From Neptuniibacter sp. (GTDB lineage Bacteria; Pseudomonadota; Gammaproteobacteria; Pseudomonadales; Balneatricaceae): 64,000 bases of DNA. Below, piece by piece: positions 55,787 through 64,000 of this stretch. Each line of letters opens with the position of its first letter. Position 1 is the stretch's first letter. The notes below the pieces were generated by a model. That model saw nothing but the letters and a program-made list of their open reading frames with translations. It made no database searches and was not told where the DNA came from. Both the position numbers and the translations under genes were made by a program. The stretch is taken from contig NZ_JAAEQH010000291.1 of NCBI RefSeq assembly GCF_024231755.1, positions 1 to 64,000 of the forward strand, written 5' to 3'.

Positions 55787-57199
55787 TTACTTCAAGAAGA
55801 ACTTACGTAACATCTTAAAGACCAAGTCACGGTTCTTAAGAATAAAACTGTTTTTGGGTAACCAAGGGCTTGAGCGAAGTACTGTTTTTGCTTTAGAAAA
55901 AGTCTGAAAACCTTCGTAACCGTGATAGTGCCCTGTACCTGAATTTCCTACACCGCCAAAGGGAGCATCATCTGCTGCTACATGCATAACAGTGTCATTA
56001 ATTGATACGCCGCCACTATGTGTATTATTCAATAGGTACTCAATCAAGGCGTTATCCTTAGACATGATATACAACGCAAGCGGTCTTGGGCGCTCGTTGA
56101 TATACCGAGTTACCTCTTCGATTTTTTTGTAAGTCATTACTGGTAGGATCGATCCAAAAATTTCCTCTTTTAGAATACTCATATCCTCAGTGACTTGTGT
56201 GGCCAGGTGAGGGTAGACGCGTCTTCCAGTATCAGATTCAATTGCTTTGACGGGGTGAATTTTACCGCCTTTGCTTGCGGTGTCTTCAAGGAAAGCCATT
56301 AAACGATCATATTGTCTTTCGGTGACGATATGAGTTTGTGAATTCTGGTTATCACCGTTCAAGTGATACTGAGTGTATCGTTCTATAAAGGTAGAGATAA
56401 ATTTTTTTTCTCTCGCTTCCGGAACAAAAATATAATCTGGGGCTACACAGATCTGCCCAGAATTTACCGATTTACCTAAGATCACCGCATCAACGGCAAT
56501 ATCCATGCTGATCTGGTCATCAATGATAGTTGGTGATTTCCCGCCGAGCTCTAGCGTAATTGGGGTTAAATTATCAGCGGCTGATTTTGCAACAAGTTTG
56601 CCTACTGCAGATGAGCCGGTAAAAATCAGATGATCAAACGGCAATGCTGAAAACGCTACACCTACATCGGCCTCGCCTTCAATAATCTGAATATGCTCAG
56701 AAAGATCTTTAACTATCTCGCGTAGCACTTGATTGGCATTAGGCGTGAACTCACTCATTTTGATCATCACTCTATTTCCCGCAGCCAAAGCTTGAATTGC
56801 AGGTCCGAGTGCAAGGAATACTGGAAAGTTCCAAGGTGTGATAACGCCTACCACACCTAAAGGCTGGTAATGAACTTTTACAGAGGAAGGAAACAGCATT
56901 AAACCTGAATGACGCTTAGATGGTTTCATCCATTTCTTTAGATTTTTAAGCGCGTAATTAATGCCAGCGACACTTGGCAACACATCTGCAATCAGGGTAT
57001 CGAACTCACTTCGATAGCCGTAATCTTGTTTCAAAGCATCGTAGATCGCTTGCTCATGTTCAATGACAGAGGCTTTAAGGGCTTTAAGTACAGTTACACG
57101 TTCAGCATAAGTGGGTGCTGGGTGCGCATTATATGCGGCACGCATTGTCTGAAAGGTTATCTGTAAATTATCTGGTGAGATGTGGTTCAAATTAGTCAT
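55787..57199 (-). CDS. Coniferyl-aldehyde-dehydrogenase-type aldehyde dehydrogenase
   Basis: NAD(P)-dependent aldehyde dehydrogenase of 470 aa, similar to coniferyl aldehyde dehydrogenases. GVVGVITPWNFPVFLALGPAI is the cofactor-binding region, ELGGKSPTII carries the general-base Glu, and the catalytic Cys is in VNSGQICVAPDYIFVP. A C-terminal hydrophobic stretch is absent. The frame opens at 57253; the ATG at 57199 has AGGG about ten bases upstream and starts MTNLNHISPDNLQ. A LysR gene lies just upstream on the same strand, possibly its regulator. Physiological substrate is unknown. Confidence 0.88.
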   Translation of the reverse strand: MTNLNHISPDNLQITFQTMRAAYNAHPAPTYAERVTVLKALKASVIEHEQAIYDALKQDYGYRSEFDTLIADVLPSVAGINYALKNLKKWMKPSKRHSGLMLFPSSVKVHYQPLGVVGVITPWNFPVFLALGPAIQALAAGNRVMIKMSEFTPNANQVLREIVKDLSEHIQIIEGEADVGVAFSALPFDHLIFTGSSAVGKLVAKSAADNLTPITLELGGKSPTIIDDQISMDIAVDAVILGKSVNSGQICVAPDYIFVPEAREKKFISTFIERYTQYHLNGDNQNSQTHIVTERQYDRLMAFLEDTASKGGKIHPVKAIESDTGRRVYPHLATQVTEDMSILKEEIFGSILPVMTYKKIEEVTRYINERPRPLALYIMSKDNALIEYLLNNTHSGGVSINDTVMHVAADDAPFGGVGNSGTGHYHGYEGFQTFSKAKTVLRSSPWLPKNSFILKNRDLVFKMLRKFFLK

Positions 57200-57445
57200 C
57201 TTATTACCCTGGCTAAAGTCATCTAATGGCTTCCCTTGCCTCCAATTGCTCAAGCTTTAACGGACCTCTAAGGATTCACTTATCTAGCTGTATCAGATGG
57301 AATCGCTCACACACTTGAAAACATATCGATAGAATAGCCGCTTACTGGGTATTAAGGAATTTACAAAAATTATTAAGGGTAATAAAAAAATGGAATAATT
57401 TTTTTGTTTCAAAGAGATACGAGTAGCTCTCGTTGCTGAATTGGG

Positions 57446-58330
57446 CTATGTATCCGAATATTGTTTCAGAACCTGGATGAATTTCTTCACTGCAGGTGCA
57501 TATTCGGTTTCCTGCCGAGTTATGCAGTAGGATTGCCAGGGTATCTCTTCAGCAATATCTAATTGCACGAGCTCCCCGCAAATCAACTCTTTAGCAAATA
57601 GCTCCCTAGGGCCACCGGTGAAGTAATCTGAGGTCAAAACGACAGACTTTGCAATCTGGTAATTGTCGCATGTGATGTTAAGCGGCAGATGAACATCATT
57701 TTCCTTCAAAAACTCTGACATGGCTTTATTCATACCTGGTCCAATCCCCGGGAAATCGTTGAGCTCATGGGTTGGCAGAGTCCCTTTGGTTTCAGTAAGT
57801 GGGTGACCGGCTCTGACTACAAAGACAATGTGTGCACTTTGAACCTTTCTGATGACTAATTCGGAAGAGCGTTCTTGAGGCAGTGCGGGGCCAATACCTA
57901 TATCAATCTCGCCATTAAGTACTAAGCTCGGTAGTTTTTGTGGTAGATCCACCTTAAATGAGATCTCTACATTGTTGGATTCTTCGACAAAGTCCATCAG
58001 GACTTTTGGGAAAAGCAGCTGCTCAACAATTGGGCTCACCCCGATCTTTAGTGTTCCACCTTCTAGGTTAGATAGAAGCTCAACATGCCGACATAAAGTG
58101 TCCAACTTTGCACGAAGCTGCTCGCCATTATCAATCAAGTAACTAGCAATAGCTGTCGGGCTCATCCCCGTGCTTTGTCGATGGAACAGCTCAACCTTCA
58201 ATACTTTTTCTAAACGGGAAATCTTCTTGCTCAACGTCGGCTGAGACATATTTAGTTTCTCAGCGGCTTTACTAATACTTCCTTCCTCAGCAACGGTTTT
58301 GAGGAGAGTAATATCCGAGACATCGAGCAT
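57446..58330 (-). CDS. LysR-family transcriptional regulator
   Basis: LysR-type regulator of 294 aa. The N-terminal HTH is LDVSDITLLKTVAEEGSISKAAEKLNMSQPTLSKKISRLEK; the effector domain has SNLEGGTLKIGVSPIVEQLL. It lies upstream of the aldehyde dehydrogenase on the same strand, with a 246-base gap, and downstream of aapP beyond a hairpin. The target is not decided by sequence; the dehydrogenase gene is the nearest candidate. Confidence 0.88.
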   Translation of the reverse strand: MLDVSDITLLKTVAEEGSISKAAEKLNMSQPTLSKKISRLEKVLKVELFHRQSTGMSPTAIASYLIDNGEQLRAKLDTLCRHVELLSNLEGGTLKIGVSPIVEQLLFPKVLMDFVEESNNVEISFKVDLPQKLPSLVLNGEIDIGIGPALPQERSSELVIRKVQSAHIVFVVRAGHPLTETKGTLPTHELNDFPGIGPGMNKAMSEFLKENDVHLPLNITCDNYQIAKSVVLTSDYFTGGPRELFAKELICGELVQLDIAEEIPWQSYCITRQETEYAPAVKKFIQVLKQYSDT

Positions 58331-58452
58331 ATGAGGTACTCATTAATTTGGGTATAGCTACCGAATATATTCTTTTTTATTGCAGCAAGGAACAGAAATG
58401 GCTGAGCTATATCTGCCTGATATCGAAAGAGAATTTATTATGTAGGATAGAA

Positions 58453-58474
58453 CACTGCCCAGATTTGGGCAGTG
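58453..58474 (-). terminator. Hairpin downstream of aapP
   Basis: A nine-base stem CACTGCCCA/TGGGCAGTG with a four-base loop lies 25 bases after the aapP stop. Only TTCTAT follows on the minus strand, so termination may be modest. Confidence 0.6.
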
Positions 58475-58498
58475 CCTAATTTGGCAGGAACGGTGTTA

Positions 58499-59266
58499 TC
58501 AGTGCTCCAGAATCTGACTTAGGAACAGCTGTAGACGGTCTGTTTGCGGATTATTGAAGATCTCATGCGGAGTGTTCTCTTCAACAATCTCACCGGCATC
58601 CATAAAGATAACCCGGTCTGCGACTTTCTTAGCGAAGCCCATTTCATGGGTTACACAGAGCATAGTCATTCCCTCATCAGCCAGTTCAACCATTACATCC
58701 AGAACTTCTTTGATCATCTCTGGATCAAGAGCTGAGGTAGGTTCGTCAAATAACATAATCTCTGGGTTCATACAGAGTGAGCGGGCGATAGCTACTCGCT
58801 GCTGCTGACCACCGGAGAGTTGACCTGGGAATTTATAGGCCTGATCTGGAATTTTTACACGTTCCAGATATTTCATCGCGGTTGCTTCCGCTTCTTTCTT
58901 TGGCTTTTTCTGAACCCAGATCGGGCCCAGAGTCAGGTTTTCTAGAATGGTCAGATGGGGAAACAGGTTAAAGTGCTGGAACACCATGCCCACTTCCTTA
59001 CGGATCGCTTCGATGTTTTTCACATCTTCGATCATCTCTACATCGTTCACCACTAGGGAACCACGCTGAAACTCTTCCAGTCGGTTGATACAACGGATCA
59101 TGGTGGATTTACCTGAGCCGGAAGGGCCACAAATAACGATTTTCTCACCTTTCTTAACATTCAGGTTGATGTCTTTCAGCACATGAAAGTCACCATACCA
59201 CTTGTTCATATCCTGAATGGCAATGATGTCTTTACTGTCGATATTATGATTCTGTTCTGTACTCAC
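58499..59266 (-). CDS. aapP: General L-amino acid ABC transporter ATPase AapP
   Basis: Cytosolic ATPase of an amino-acid uptake system, 255 aa. Walker [21 protein letters not shown], signature [15 protein letters not shown], Walker [14 protein letters not shown] and the [21 protein letters not shown]-terminal region are the PAAT/AapP pattern. It is the last gene of aapJQMP, 12 bases after aapM, with a hairpin following. It probably powers uptake of several L-amino acids; the exact range is not readable. Confidence 0.95.
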   Translation of the reverse strand: MSTEQNHNIDSKDIIAIQDMNKWYGDFHVLKDINLNVKKGEKIVICGPSGSGKSTMIRCINRLEEFQRGSLVVNDVEMIEDVKNIEAIRKEVGMVFQHFNLFPHLTILENLTLGPIWVQKKPKKEAEATAMKYLERVKIPDQAYKFPGQLSGGQQQRVAIARSLCMNPEIMLFDEPTSALDPEMIKEVLDVMVELADEGMTMLCVTHEMGFAKKVADRVIFMDAGEIVEENTPHEIFNNPQTDRLQLFLSQILEH

Positions 59267-59278
59267 AAGGAGTTCCTC

Positions 59279-60379
59279 TTAATTCTTGTGGCTGGTATCC
59301 AGCTTACGTTCAATGGATGAGCTGATCATGGACATGCTGAAACAGCAGATCCAGAACACCAGCGCTACAAACAGATAACCCTCTGTTGCGTGGCCGCCGA
59401 GCCAGTTGGAGTTGGTCAGGGCGGTCTGTGTTGTACTTAGCATCTCGAAGATGCCGATGATCAACAGGAAGGTTGTGTTCTTAAAGAGCATGACAAAGGT
59501 TGCCAGAATATTTGGCATGGATATCTTGATAACCTGGGGCAGAATAATCAGCAGTGTTTTCTGCCAGAAGCTTAAGCCCAGAGAATCCGCAGCTTCATAC
59601 TGGCCCTTGGGTACTGCCTGAAAACCACCACGGAATACTTCTGCCATATAACCGGCCATAAACAAGGTTAAAACGATCCATACACGGAGTAGCTTGTCTA
59701 CATTGGTTCCTTCCGGAAAGAACAGCGGCAGCATTACAGAACCCATAAAGAACAGGGCGAGTACAGGTACACCACGGAAGAACTCGATCAGGACAATGCA
59801 AACGCTCTTGATAAATGGCATATCCGACCGACGCCCCAATGCCCAGAGGAAACTGAGCGGGAAGGCCACTATGATACTCGCGGCTGCCAACAGAACGTTG
59901 AGTGAAAAACCGCCCCAGTAATCAGTGGAAACAGGCGTTAAACCGATCCAGCTACCATCCAGAATCAGAATGCTGATAAATGGTAGTAATAGGAAAAGAG
60001 GGATCGCAACTTTGTTACGCAGATCTTTATGTAGCAGGTATGAAGAGGCGATTACAGCTACCAGAGCTATCAGGCAGAGGTTGATCCGCCAAAGCTCTTC
60101 TGCAGGATAGCTGCCATAGAAGAATTGCTTAGACCAGGCCATCACAAATACCCAGCATGCACCCTCTTTAGTACAGTCTGCCTGGGTCGTTCCGCTCCAG
60201 TTTGCGGAGAAGAATATCCAGTCTAACGTGGGCGGCAGAATCGTAGCCAAAAGCGCCAAAATCAAAAGAGTGGCAAGGGAATTTCCAATGGAGGAAAAGA
60301 AATTATCTTTAACCCAGCGGATGGGGCCAACAGTCTCCACTGGTGCGGGCTGACTTGGTAAAGGTTTAAATTCTCTCAT
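59279..60379 (-). CDS. aapM: Amino acid ABC transporter permease AapM
   Basis: Inner-membrane permease of 366 aa with extra N-terminal helices before the transport core. The PAAT-type EAA-like loop is FRGGFQAVPKGQYEAADSLGLSFWQK, and VLIEFFRGVPVLALFFM precedes it. An insertion with cysteines (TKEGACWVF) faces the periplasm. The long N-terminal extension is typical of AapM. It lies between aapQ (11-base gap) and aapP. Confidence 0.94.
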   Translation of the reverse strand: MREFKPLPSQPAPVETVGPIRWVKDNFFSSIGNSLATLLILALLATILPPTLDWIFFSANWSGTTQADCTKEGACWVFVMAWSKQFFYGSYPAEELWRINLCLIALVAVIASSYLLHKDLRNKVAIPLFLLLPFISILILDGSWIGLTPVSTDYWGGFSLNVLLAAASIIVAFPLSFLWALGRRSDMPFIKSVCIVLIEFFRGVPVLALFFMGSVMLPLFFPEGTNVDKLLRVWIVLTLFMAGYMAEVFRGGFQAVPKGQYEAADSLGLSFWQKTLLIILPQVIKISMPNILATFVMLFKNTTFLLIIGIFEMLSTTQTALTNSNWLGGHATEGYLFVALVFWICCFSMSMISSSIERKLDTSHKN

Positions 60380-60390
60380 GATCGACTCCT

Positions 60391-61572
60391 TTACCTTTCA
60401 ACCAATGAAACGCTGGCGTTAAACCGGTTCATTACAAATGAAATGGTCATATTCACCACGAAGTAAACCGCCATGGTCATGAATACAATCTCAATGGCTT
60501 GTCCGGTTTGGTTAAGAGTGGTACCAACAAAAACAGTGAAAAGGTCTGGATAACCTATAGCGGTTGCCAGTGTCGAGTTCTTAACTAAGCTCTGGTACTC
60601 ACTGTTTAGCAGGGGAACGATAACCCGCATCGCCTGAGGAACGATGATCAGTTGCATAATTCGGCTTTCTTTCAAACCCAGGCTGCGGGCTGCTTCAGTC
60701 TGACCATGAGGTACTGCTTGAATACCTGCTCGTACTGCTTCAGCGATAAACGCTCCGGTATAAATCGATAGCGCAATTGCAAGGGCCATAAGCTCAGGGA
60801 TTACGGTAATGCCCCCGCGGAAGTTAAAACCCTTAAGTTCTGGGAAATCGAAGACAAAAGGAAAACCTGTTAGGACCAGCGCCATGAATGGAACGCCAAA
60901 TAGAATAGCCAAGCTGGTGCTGAGAACCGGGTATTGTTGTCCAGTTCGGTCTTGACGTTTTTTCGCCCAGTTTTTTAGGAAAAATACAGATGCAATGGCT
61001 GCAATTATTGCGGCATAAACCAGAGTTGCACCGTTTTCCGGAATCAGGCCAGGAAGATAAAGTCCCCTGACATTTAGAAAGATAGCTTCTCCCAAGCTCA
61101 GGCTTTGACGAGCGCTCGGCAAAGCTGCCAACACTGCGAAATACCAGAAAAAAACCTGTAGCAGGAGTGGAATGTTTCGGAATGTTTCTACGTAGGCTAC
61201 AGCAATTTTGCGAATTAATAGGTTATGAGAGAAATGTGCTACCCCCATAATAAAGCCAATGATTGTAGCCAGAATAATACCGATGGTTGAAACCAGAATC
61301 GTGTTAAGTAATCCAACGATAAATGTTCTGCCGTAGGTGTGTGTCGCATCATAGGGTATAAGCGACATCAGGATATCAAAACCTGCGGTGGTGGACAGGA
61401 AATCGTAGCCACTTTTGATTCCACGGGCTTCCATATTTGCCAGCGTGTTACTGACAATACCGTAGAAGAAATAACCCAGACCGAGAAGTAACAGAACCTG
61501 ATAGATTATCGAGCGGTTTCTGGGGTTGTTGAAAAAGGAGGGTGAAGATTTCACCTGGGGCTTATCAGACAT
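60391..61572 (-). CDS. aapQ: Amino acid ABC transporter permease AapQ
   Basis: Inner-membrane permease of 393 aa, partner of AapM. It shows VAYVETFRNIPLLLQVFFWYF and the EAA-like loop AVRAGIQAVPHGQTEAARSLGLKESRIMQ. The size and long insert (KKRQDRTGQQYPVLSTS) are typical of AapQ. It lies downstream of aapJ across a hairpin at 61607-61631 that may lower its expression relative to the binding protein. Confidence 0.94.
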   Translation of the reverse strand: MSDKPQVKSSPSFFNNPRNRSIIYQVLLLLGLGYFFYGIVSNTLANMEARGIKSGYDFLSTTAGFDILMSLIPYDATHTYGRTFIVGLLNTILVSTIGIILATIIGFIMGVAHFSHNLLIRKIAVAYVETFRNIPLLLQVFFWYFAVLAALPSARQSLSLGEAIFLNVRGLYLPGLIPENGATLVYAAIIAAIASVFFLKNWAKKRQDRTGQQYPVLSTSLAILFGVPFMALVLTGFPFVFDFPELKGFNFRGGITVIPELMALAIALSIYTGAFIAEAVRAGIQAVPHGQTEAARSLGLKESRIMQLIIVPQAMRVIVPLLNSEYQSLVKNSTLATAIGYPDLFTVFVGTTLNQTGQAIEIVFMTMAVYFVVNMTISFVMNRFNASVSLVER

Positions 61573-61606
61573 ATTTCACTACTTATCCGAGGGATGCTAA
61601 AAATGA

Positions 61607-61631
61607 CAGAGGGGCATTAAATGCCCCTCTG
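61607..61631 (-). terminator. Intercistronic hairpin between aapJ and aapQ
   Basis: A perfect eleven-base stem CAGAGGGGCAT/ATGCCCCTCTG with loop TAA lies 10 bases after the aapJ stop. TCATTTTTAG follows on the minus strand. Likely a partial terminator or RNA-stabilising hairpin giving more binding protein than permease. Confidence 0.7.
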
Positions 61632-61641
61632 TTGTATCTTC

Positions 61642-62655
61642 TTAACGAACTGGAGAAGAGTACATAATACCGCCCTGATTCCACTGGGCGTTGAGACCGC
61701 GTGCGATCTTCAATGGGGAGCCTTGGCCGACATTACGCTCAAAGCTTTCAGAGTAGTTACCTACCTGTTTAACAATGTTGTAACCCCAGTCAGCAGAGAT
61801 GCCCAATTTTTGGCCAGCATCACCCTCAGAACCCATCAGACGTTTCTGAGAAGGAGTGCCTTCTGCTTTTGCTGTATCTACAGAACTGCTGTTGATACCC
61901 AGGAATTCTGCTTCAACCATTGCCATCAGCGACCAACGAACGATGTTGAACCATGCATCATCACCTTGGCGAACTACAGGACCCAGCGGCTCTTTGGAGA
62001 TAACTTCAGGAAGTACCATCGCTGCAGACGGATCTTTCAGACCGATACGGAGAGCGTATAGCTGAGACTGGTCAGATGTCAGTACGTCACAACGACCGCT
62101 CTCAAAACCAGCACGGGTCTGGTCGGAAGTGTCGAATGTGATTGCTTTGTAGGAGATACCGTTGGAACGGAAGTAGTCGGCAAGGTTAAGCTCGGTTGTT
62201 GTACCTGCTTGGATACATACTGCAGCACCATCTAGTTCCAGTGCGCTTTTTACGCCTAGATCTTTGGAAACCATGAAGCCTTGACCGTCGTAATAGTTAA
62301 CACCGGCAAAGTTCAAACCAAGAGAGGTGTCACGGGTGTGTGTCCATGTCGTATTACGTGACAGCACGTCAATTTCACCAGACTGTAGAGCAGTGAAACG
62401 CTCTTTTGCTGTCAGAGGCTTATACTGAACTTTTTCTGCGTCCCCTAGAACGGCTGCTGCAACTGCACGGCAGACGTCAACATCCAGACCACTCCATTTG
62501 CCGTTTTCATCCTTTTGAGAGAAACCAGCCAAACCTGTACTTACACCACAGGATACACTTCCGCGCTTTTGTACATCTTCCAGTGTTCCTGCCTGAGCGG
62601 TAAATGTCAGGCCAAGAGCCAAGCCTGTAGCAATTACTGAGGTAAGTCGTTTCAT
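61642..62655 (-). CDS. aapJ: General L-amino acid ABC transporter substrate-binding protein AapJ
   Basis: Periplasmic binding protein of 337 aa. The signal peptide KRLTSVIATGLALGLTFTAQA (with AQA cleavage) is followed by the SBP_bac_3 fold: GLAGFSQKDENGKWSGLDVDVCRAVAAAVLG, LTAKERFTALQSGEIDVLSRNTTWT and GAAVCIQAGTTTELNLADYF. It is the first gene of aapJQMP. The RBS GGAG lies nine bases before ATG 62655. It is the ligand-specificity subunit; broad L-amino acid binding is expected from the family. Confidence 0.95.
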   Translation of the reverse strand: MKRLTSVIATGLALGLTFTAQAGTLEDVQKRGSVSCGVSTGLAGFSQKDENGKWSGLDVDVCRAVAAAVLGDAEKVQYKPLTAKERFTALQSGEIDVLSRNTTWTHTRDTSLGLNFAGVNYYDGQGFMVSKDLGVKSALELDGAAVCIQAGTTTELNLADYFRSNGISYKAITFDTSDQTRAGFESGRCDVLTSDQSQLYALRIGLKDPSAAMVLPEVISKEPLGPVVRQGDDAWFNIVRWSLMAMVEAEFLGINSSSVDTAKAEGTPSQKRLMGSEGDAGQKLGISADWGYNIVKQVGNYSESFERNVGQGSPLKIARGLNAQWNQGGIMYSSPVR

Positions 62656-63129
62656 TACAATTCTCCGTCATATGGCAGTTTAGCCATTCAATATTTTTTA
62701 TTTTTTGAGTGTGTTGAAGCAGTAAAAAAATACTCATTAGAAAGGCTAGCAGAATATAGGCGACAGATGGATGGAAATTAGACTTTGGTATTAATTTTTT
62801 TCTTGCCCGCATGATAGCTGGGTTTCGGAGCATTCAAACTTGTTCTAATATAACTTGAATAGGTGTTCAACTAAGGCGTTTCTGTGCAAAATTAGTTAAA
62901 TATACCTGCTGGGCAAGTTATGCAACTGTCTGGAGTAGGGGCCTTAAGCTTCTGATTTTGGAGCCTTATCATTGAAATGAACACGTTCCTCATCTAATCT
63001 ACTTTCAAGCACATATTTTCTATGCTATGGAAGAACTATCCGTGTGGAAAACACTCGACTGCTTGCATGCACTAAGTGTTAGCTTTGATTTAATTTTAAA
63101 GTGTATAAGGAATACGCTAGGGACTGCTC
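62656..63129. other. Intergenic region between aapJ and the DUF4214 gene
   Basis: About 474 AT-rich bases between divergent genes. I see no gene, known operator or strong terminator here. A TGGC/GCCA short palindrome at 62673-62686 lies in the aapJ leader but has no clear meaning. AGGGA before 63130 is the ribosome site of the plus-strand gene. Confidence 0.5.
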
Positions 63130-64000
63130 ATGCCAACAGCTGATCATTATCAGACCATTCAAAAAATTTACCTGGCTTATTACGGTCGTCCTGCTGATCC
63201 TGAAGGTTTGGAAGGCTGGGCCGAAATTCTGGAAAGAGTGAATGGTGAAGTCACTGCCATAATCGATGTATTTGCAAATTCTGATGAAGCGACTAGCCGC
63301 TTCGGCAATTTGTCTTCTGATGAGATGATTACCCTGCTTTATCAGCAGTTGTTTAATCGTGATCCCGAATCGCAAGAGATTGTTGATGCTTGGGTGTTCC
63401 AGTTAGAGAACAACCCTGAAGTGACTTTGCAGAGTATAGCCTTAGACCTTTTGAATGGCGCTCAAAATGATGATGCATTGGTGGTGCAAAATCGCTTAAC
63501 TGCTGCCGAGGCCTTTACTGCTCGTATGTCAGATGTGAACTACGCTGAACTTTATAGTGGCGATAGTGATGCTGATATTGTTCGACAATGGTTATCACAG
63601 ATTGGATCTGATGCCTCTGAGGCAGATACTATTGTGAATAGCCTAGAGTTTCTTCTTTTTCAGTTGCAAAATGAGGACTCTGCTCAAATAGACTACAGTG
63701 TTGGCTTGTCAGATCTAATTGAGCAGGAGCTGGACCTGAGTGGTTTTATAATTGCTGAGGTCACCGATATTGATTACAGCACCAATGAGATTCTGATAAC
63801 TGTTACACGTGAAGGTGATCTATCAACGACTTCCCAGGTTATTTACCAAACCAATGATGGAACAGCTTTGGCCGGTGAAGACTATGAGTCTGTATTCAGT
63901 GCGTTGTTGTTCCTTGAAGATCAAGACACTGCAGAAATTAGAATTCCTCTGATTGAAGGCGCGTTCGGCGGTGTGCAAACACTGAACTTAAATCTGACTT
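63130..64000 (+). CDS. DUF4214/Calx-beta-type extracellular protein (partial, C-terminal end outside window)
   Basis: A gene open to the right edge: 290 codons from ATG 63130 (AGGGA eight bases upstream) without a stop. The start IYLAYYGRPADPEGLEGWAEIL is the DUF4214 pattern, and MITLLYQQLFNRDPESQEIV is a second turn of it. The end (VIYQTNDGTALAGEDYESVFSALLF, then IRIPLIEGAFGGVQTLNLNL) looks like a Calx-beta domain. No N-terminal signal is seen, so type I secretion of a large surface or extracellular protein is likely. The composition is acidic. A substrate link to LapD/LapG is not shown, as the N-terminus lacks a LapA-like retention module. Confidence 0.8.
   Translation, partial: MPTADHYQTIQKIYLAYYGRPADPEGLEGWAEILERVNGEVTAIIDVFANSDEATSRFGNLSSDEMITLLYQQLFNRDPESQEIVDAWVFQLENNPEVTLQSIALDLLNGAQNDDALVVQNRLTAAEAFTARMSDVNYAELYSGDSDADIVRQWLSQIGSDASEADTIVNSLEFLLFQLQNEDSAQIDYSVGLSDLIEQELDLSGFIIAEVTDIDYSTNEILITVTREGDLSTTSQVIYQTNDGTALAGEDYESVFSALLFLEDQDTAEIRIPLIEGAFGGVQTLNLNLT

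Noticed and set aside
63130-64000. The right-edge gene as the LapG target adhesin.
   Set aside because: Its visible N-terminus is DUF4214, with no retention module or di-alanine cleavage region.

Overview
The window is chromosomal core sequence from a marine-type gammaproteobacterium. The gene order ccoNOQP-ccoGHIS-COG2836-hemN-anr-apt, the block topA/lexA-sulA/dinG, prmB-aroC, a class I PHA synthase, malate:quinone oxidoreductase and an aapJQMP amino-acid transporter together suggest the Oceanospirillales/Pseudomonadales area (a Neptuniibacter/Amphritea/Marinobacterium-like organism). That placement is inference from gene content and order. I see no rRNA, tRNA, CRISPR array, insertion sequence or prophage.

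Layout. 1-11.7 kb (all minus strand): the end of apt, the oxygen regulator anr, hemN, the cbb3 maturation genes (COG2836 transporter, ccoS, ccoI, ccoH, ccoG) and the cbb3 oxidase structural operon ccoNOQP. ANR/FNR-type boxes lie ahead of ccoG and in the long region upstream of ccoN, so Anr probably controls the oxidase encoded beside it. 12-15 kb: an alpha/beta hydrolase overlapping rlmM, a small monooxygenase-domain protein, tusA and a ProQ-family RNA chaperone. 15-20 kb (minus): lapG-lapD, a DUF3080 lipoprotein gene broken at a run of nine G, and a MATE exporter whose first codons look frameshifted. 20.5-28.5 kb: a cold-shock gene with a long leader, a YkgJ protein, mqo, an SMI1/KNR4 plus helical-protein pair, phaC, and a two-gene energy-taxis module (FAD-type PAS protein plus a zinc-binding-domain chemoreceptor).

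28.5-40 kb: tatD, slt, uup, a universal stress protein, small conserved unknowns, topA and two small downstream genes. 39.3-42.7 kb: lexA-sulA and divergent dinG share a region holding three LexA boxes. 42.7-48 kb: an rhlB-type helicase with a perfect nine-base tandem repeat in its tail, a small membrane protein, gpsA, sixA and an O-oligosaccharyl ligase. 47.8-54 kb: two hydrolase-type genes, DUF4892, a Smr protein, prmB, aroC and a small lytic transglycosylase, with a REP-like palindrome after aroC. 54-58 kb: two LysR regulators, a glutathione transferase and a coniferyl-aldehyde-type dehydrogenase. 58.5-62.7 kb: aapJQMP. The right edge cuts an open gene for a DUF4214/Calx-beta-type extracellular protein.

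The main functional themes are micro-oxic respiration (cbb3, anaerobic haem synthesis, Anr, redox taxis), SOS response, c-di-GMP-controlled surface adhesion (LapD/LapG), carbon storage (PHA) and amino-acid uptake. Nothing here is clearly a wholly new system. The items most worth a second look are the bipartite energy-taxis pair, the ANR box embedded in a terminator, the triple LexA region, the homopolymer-broken lipoprotein gene, the SMI1/helical-protein pair and the helicase tail repeat.
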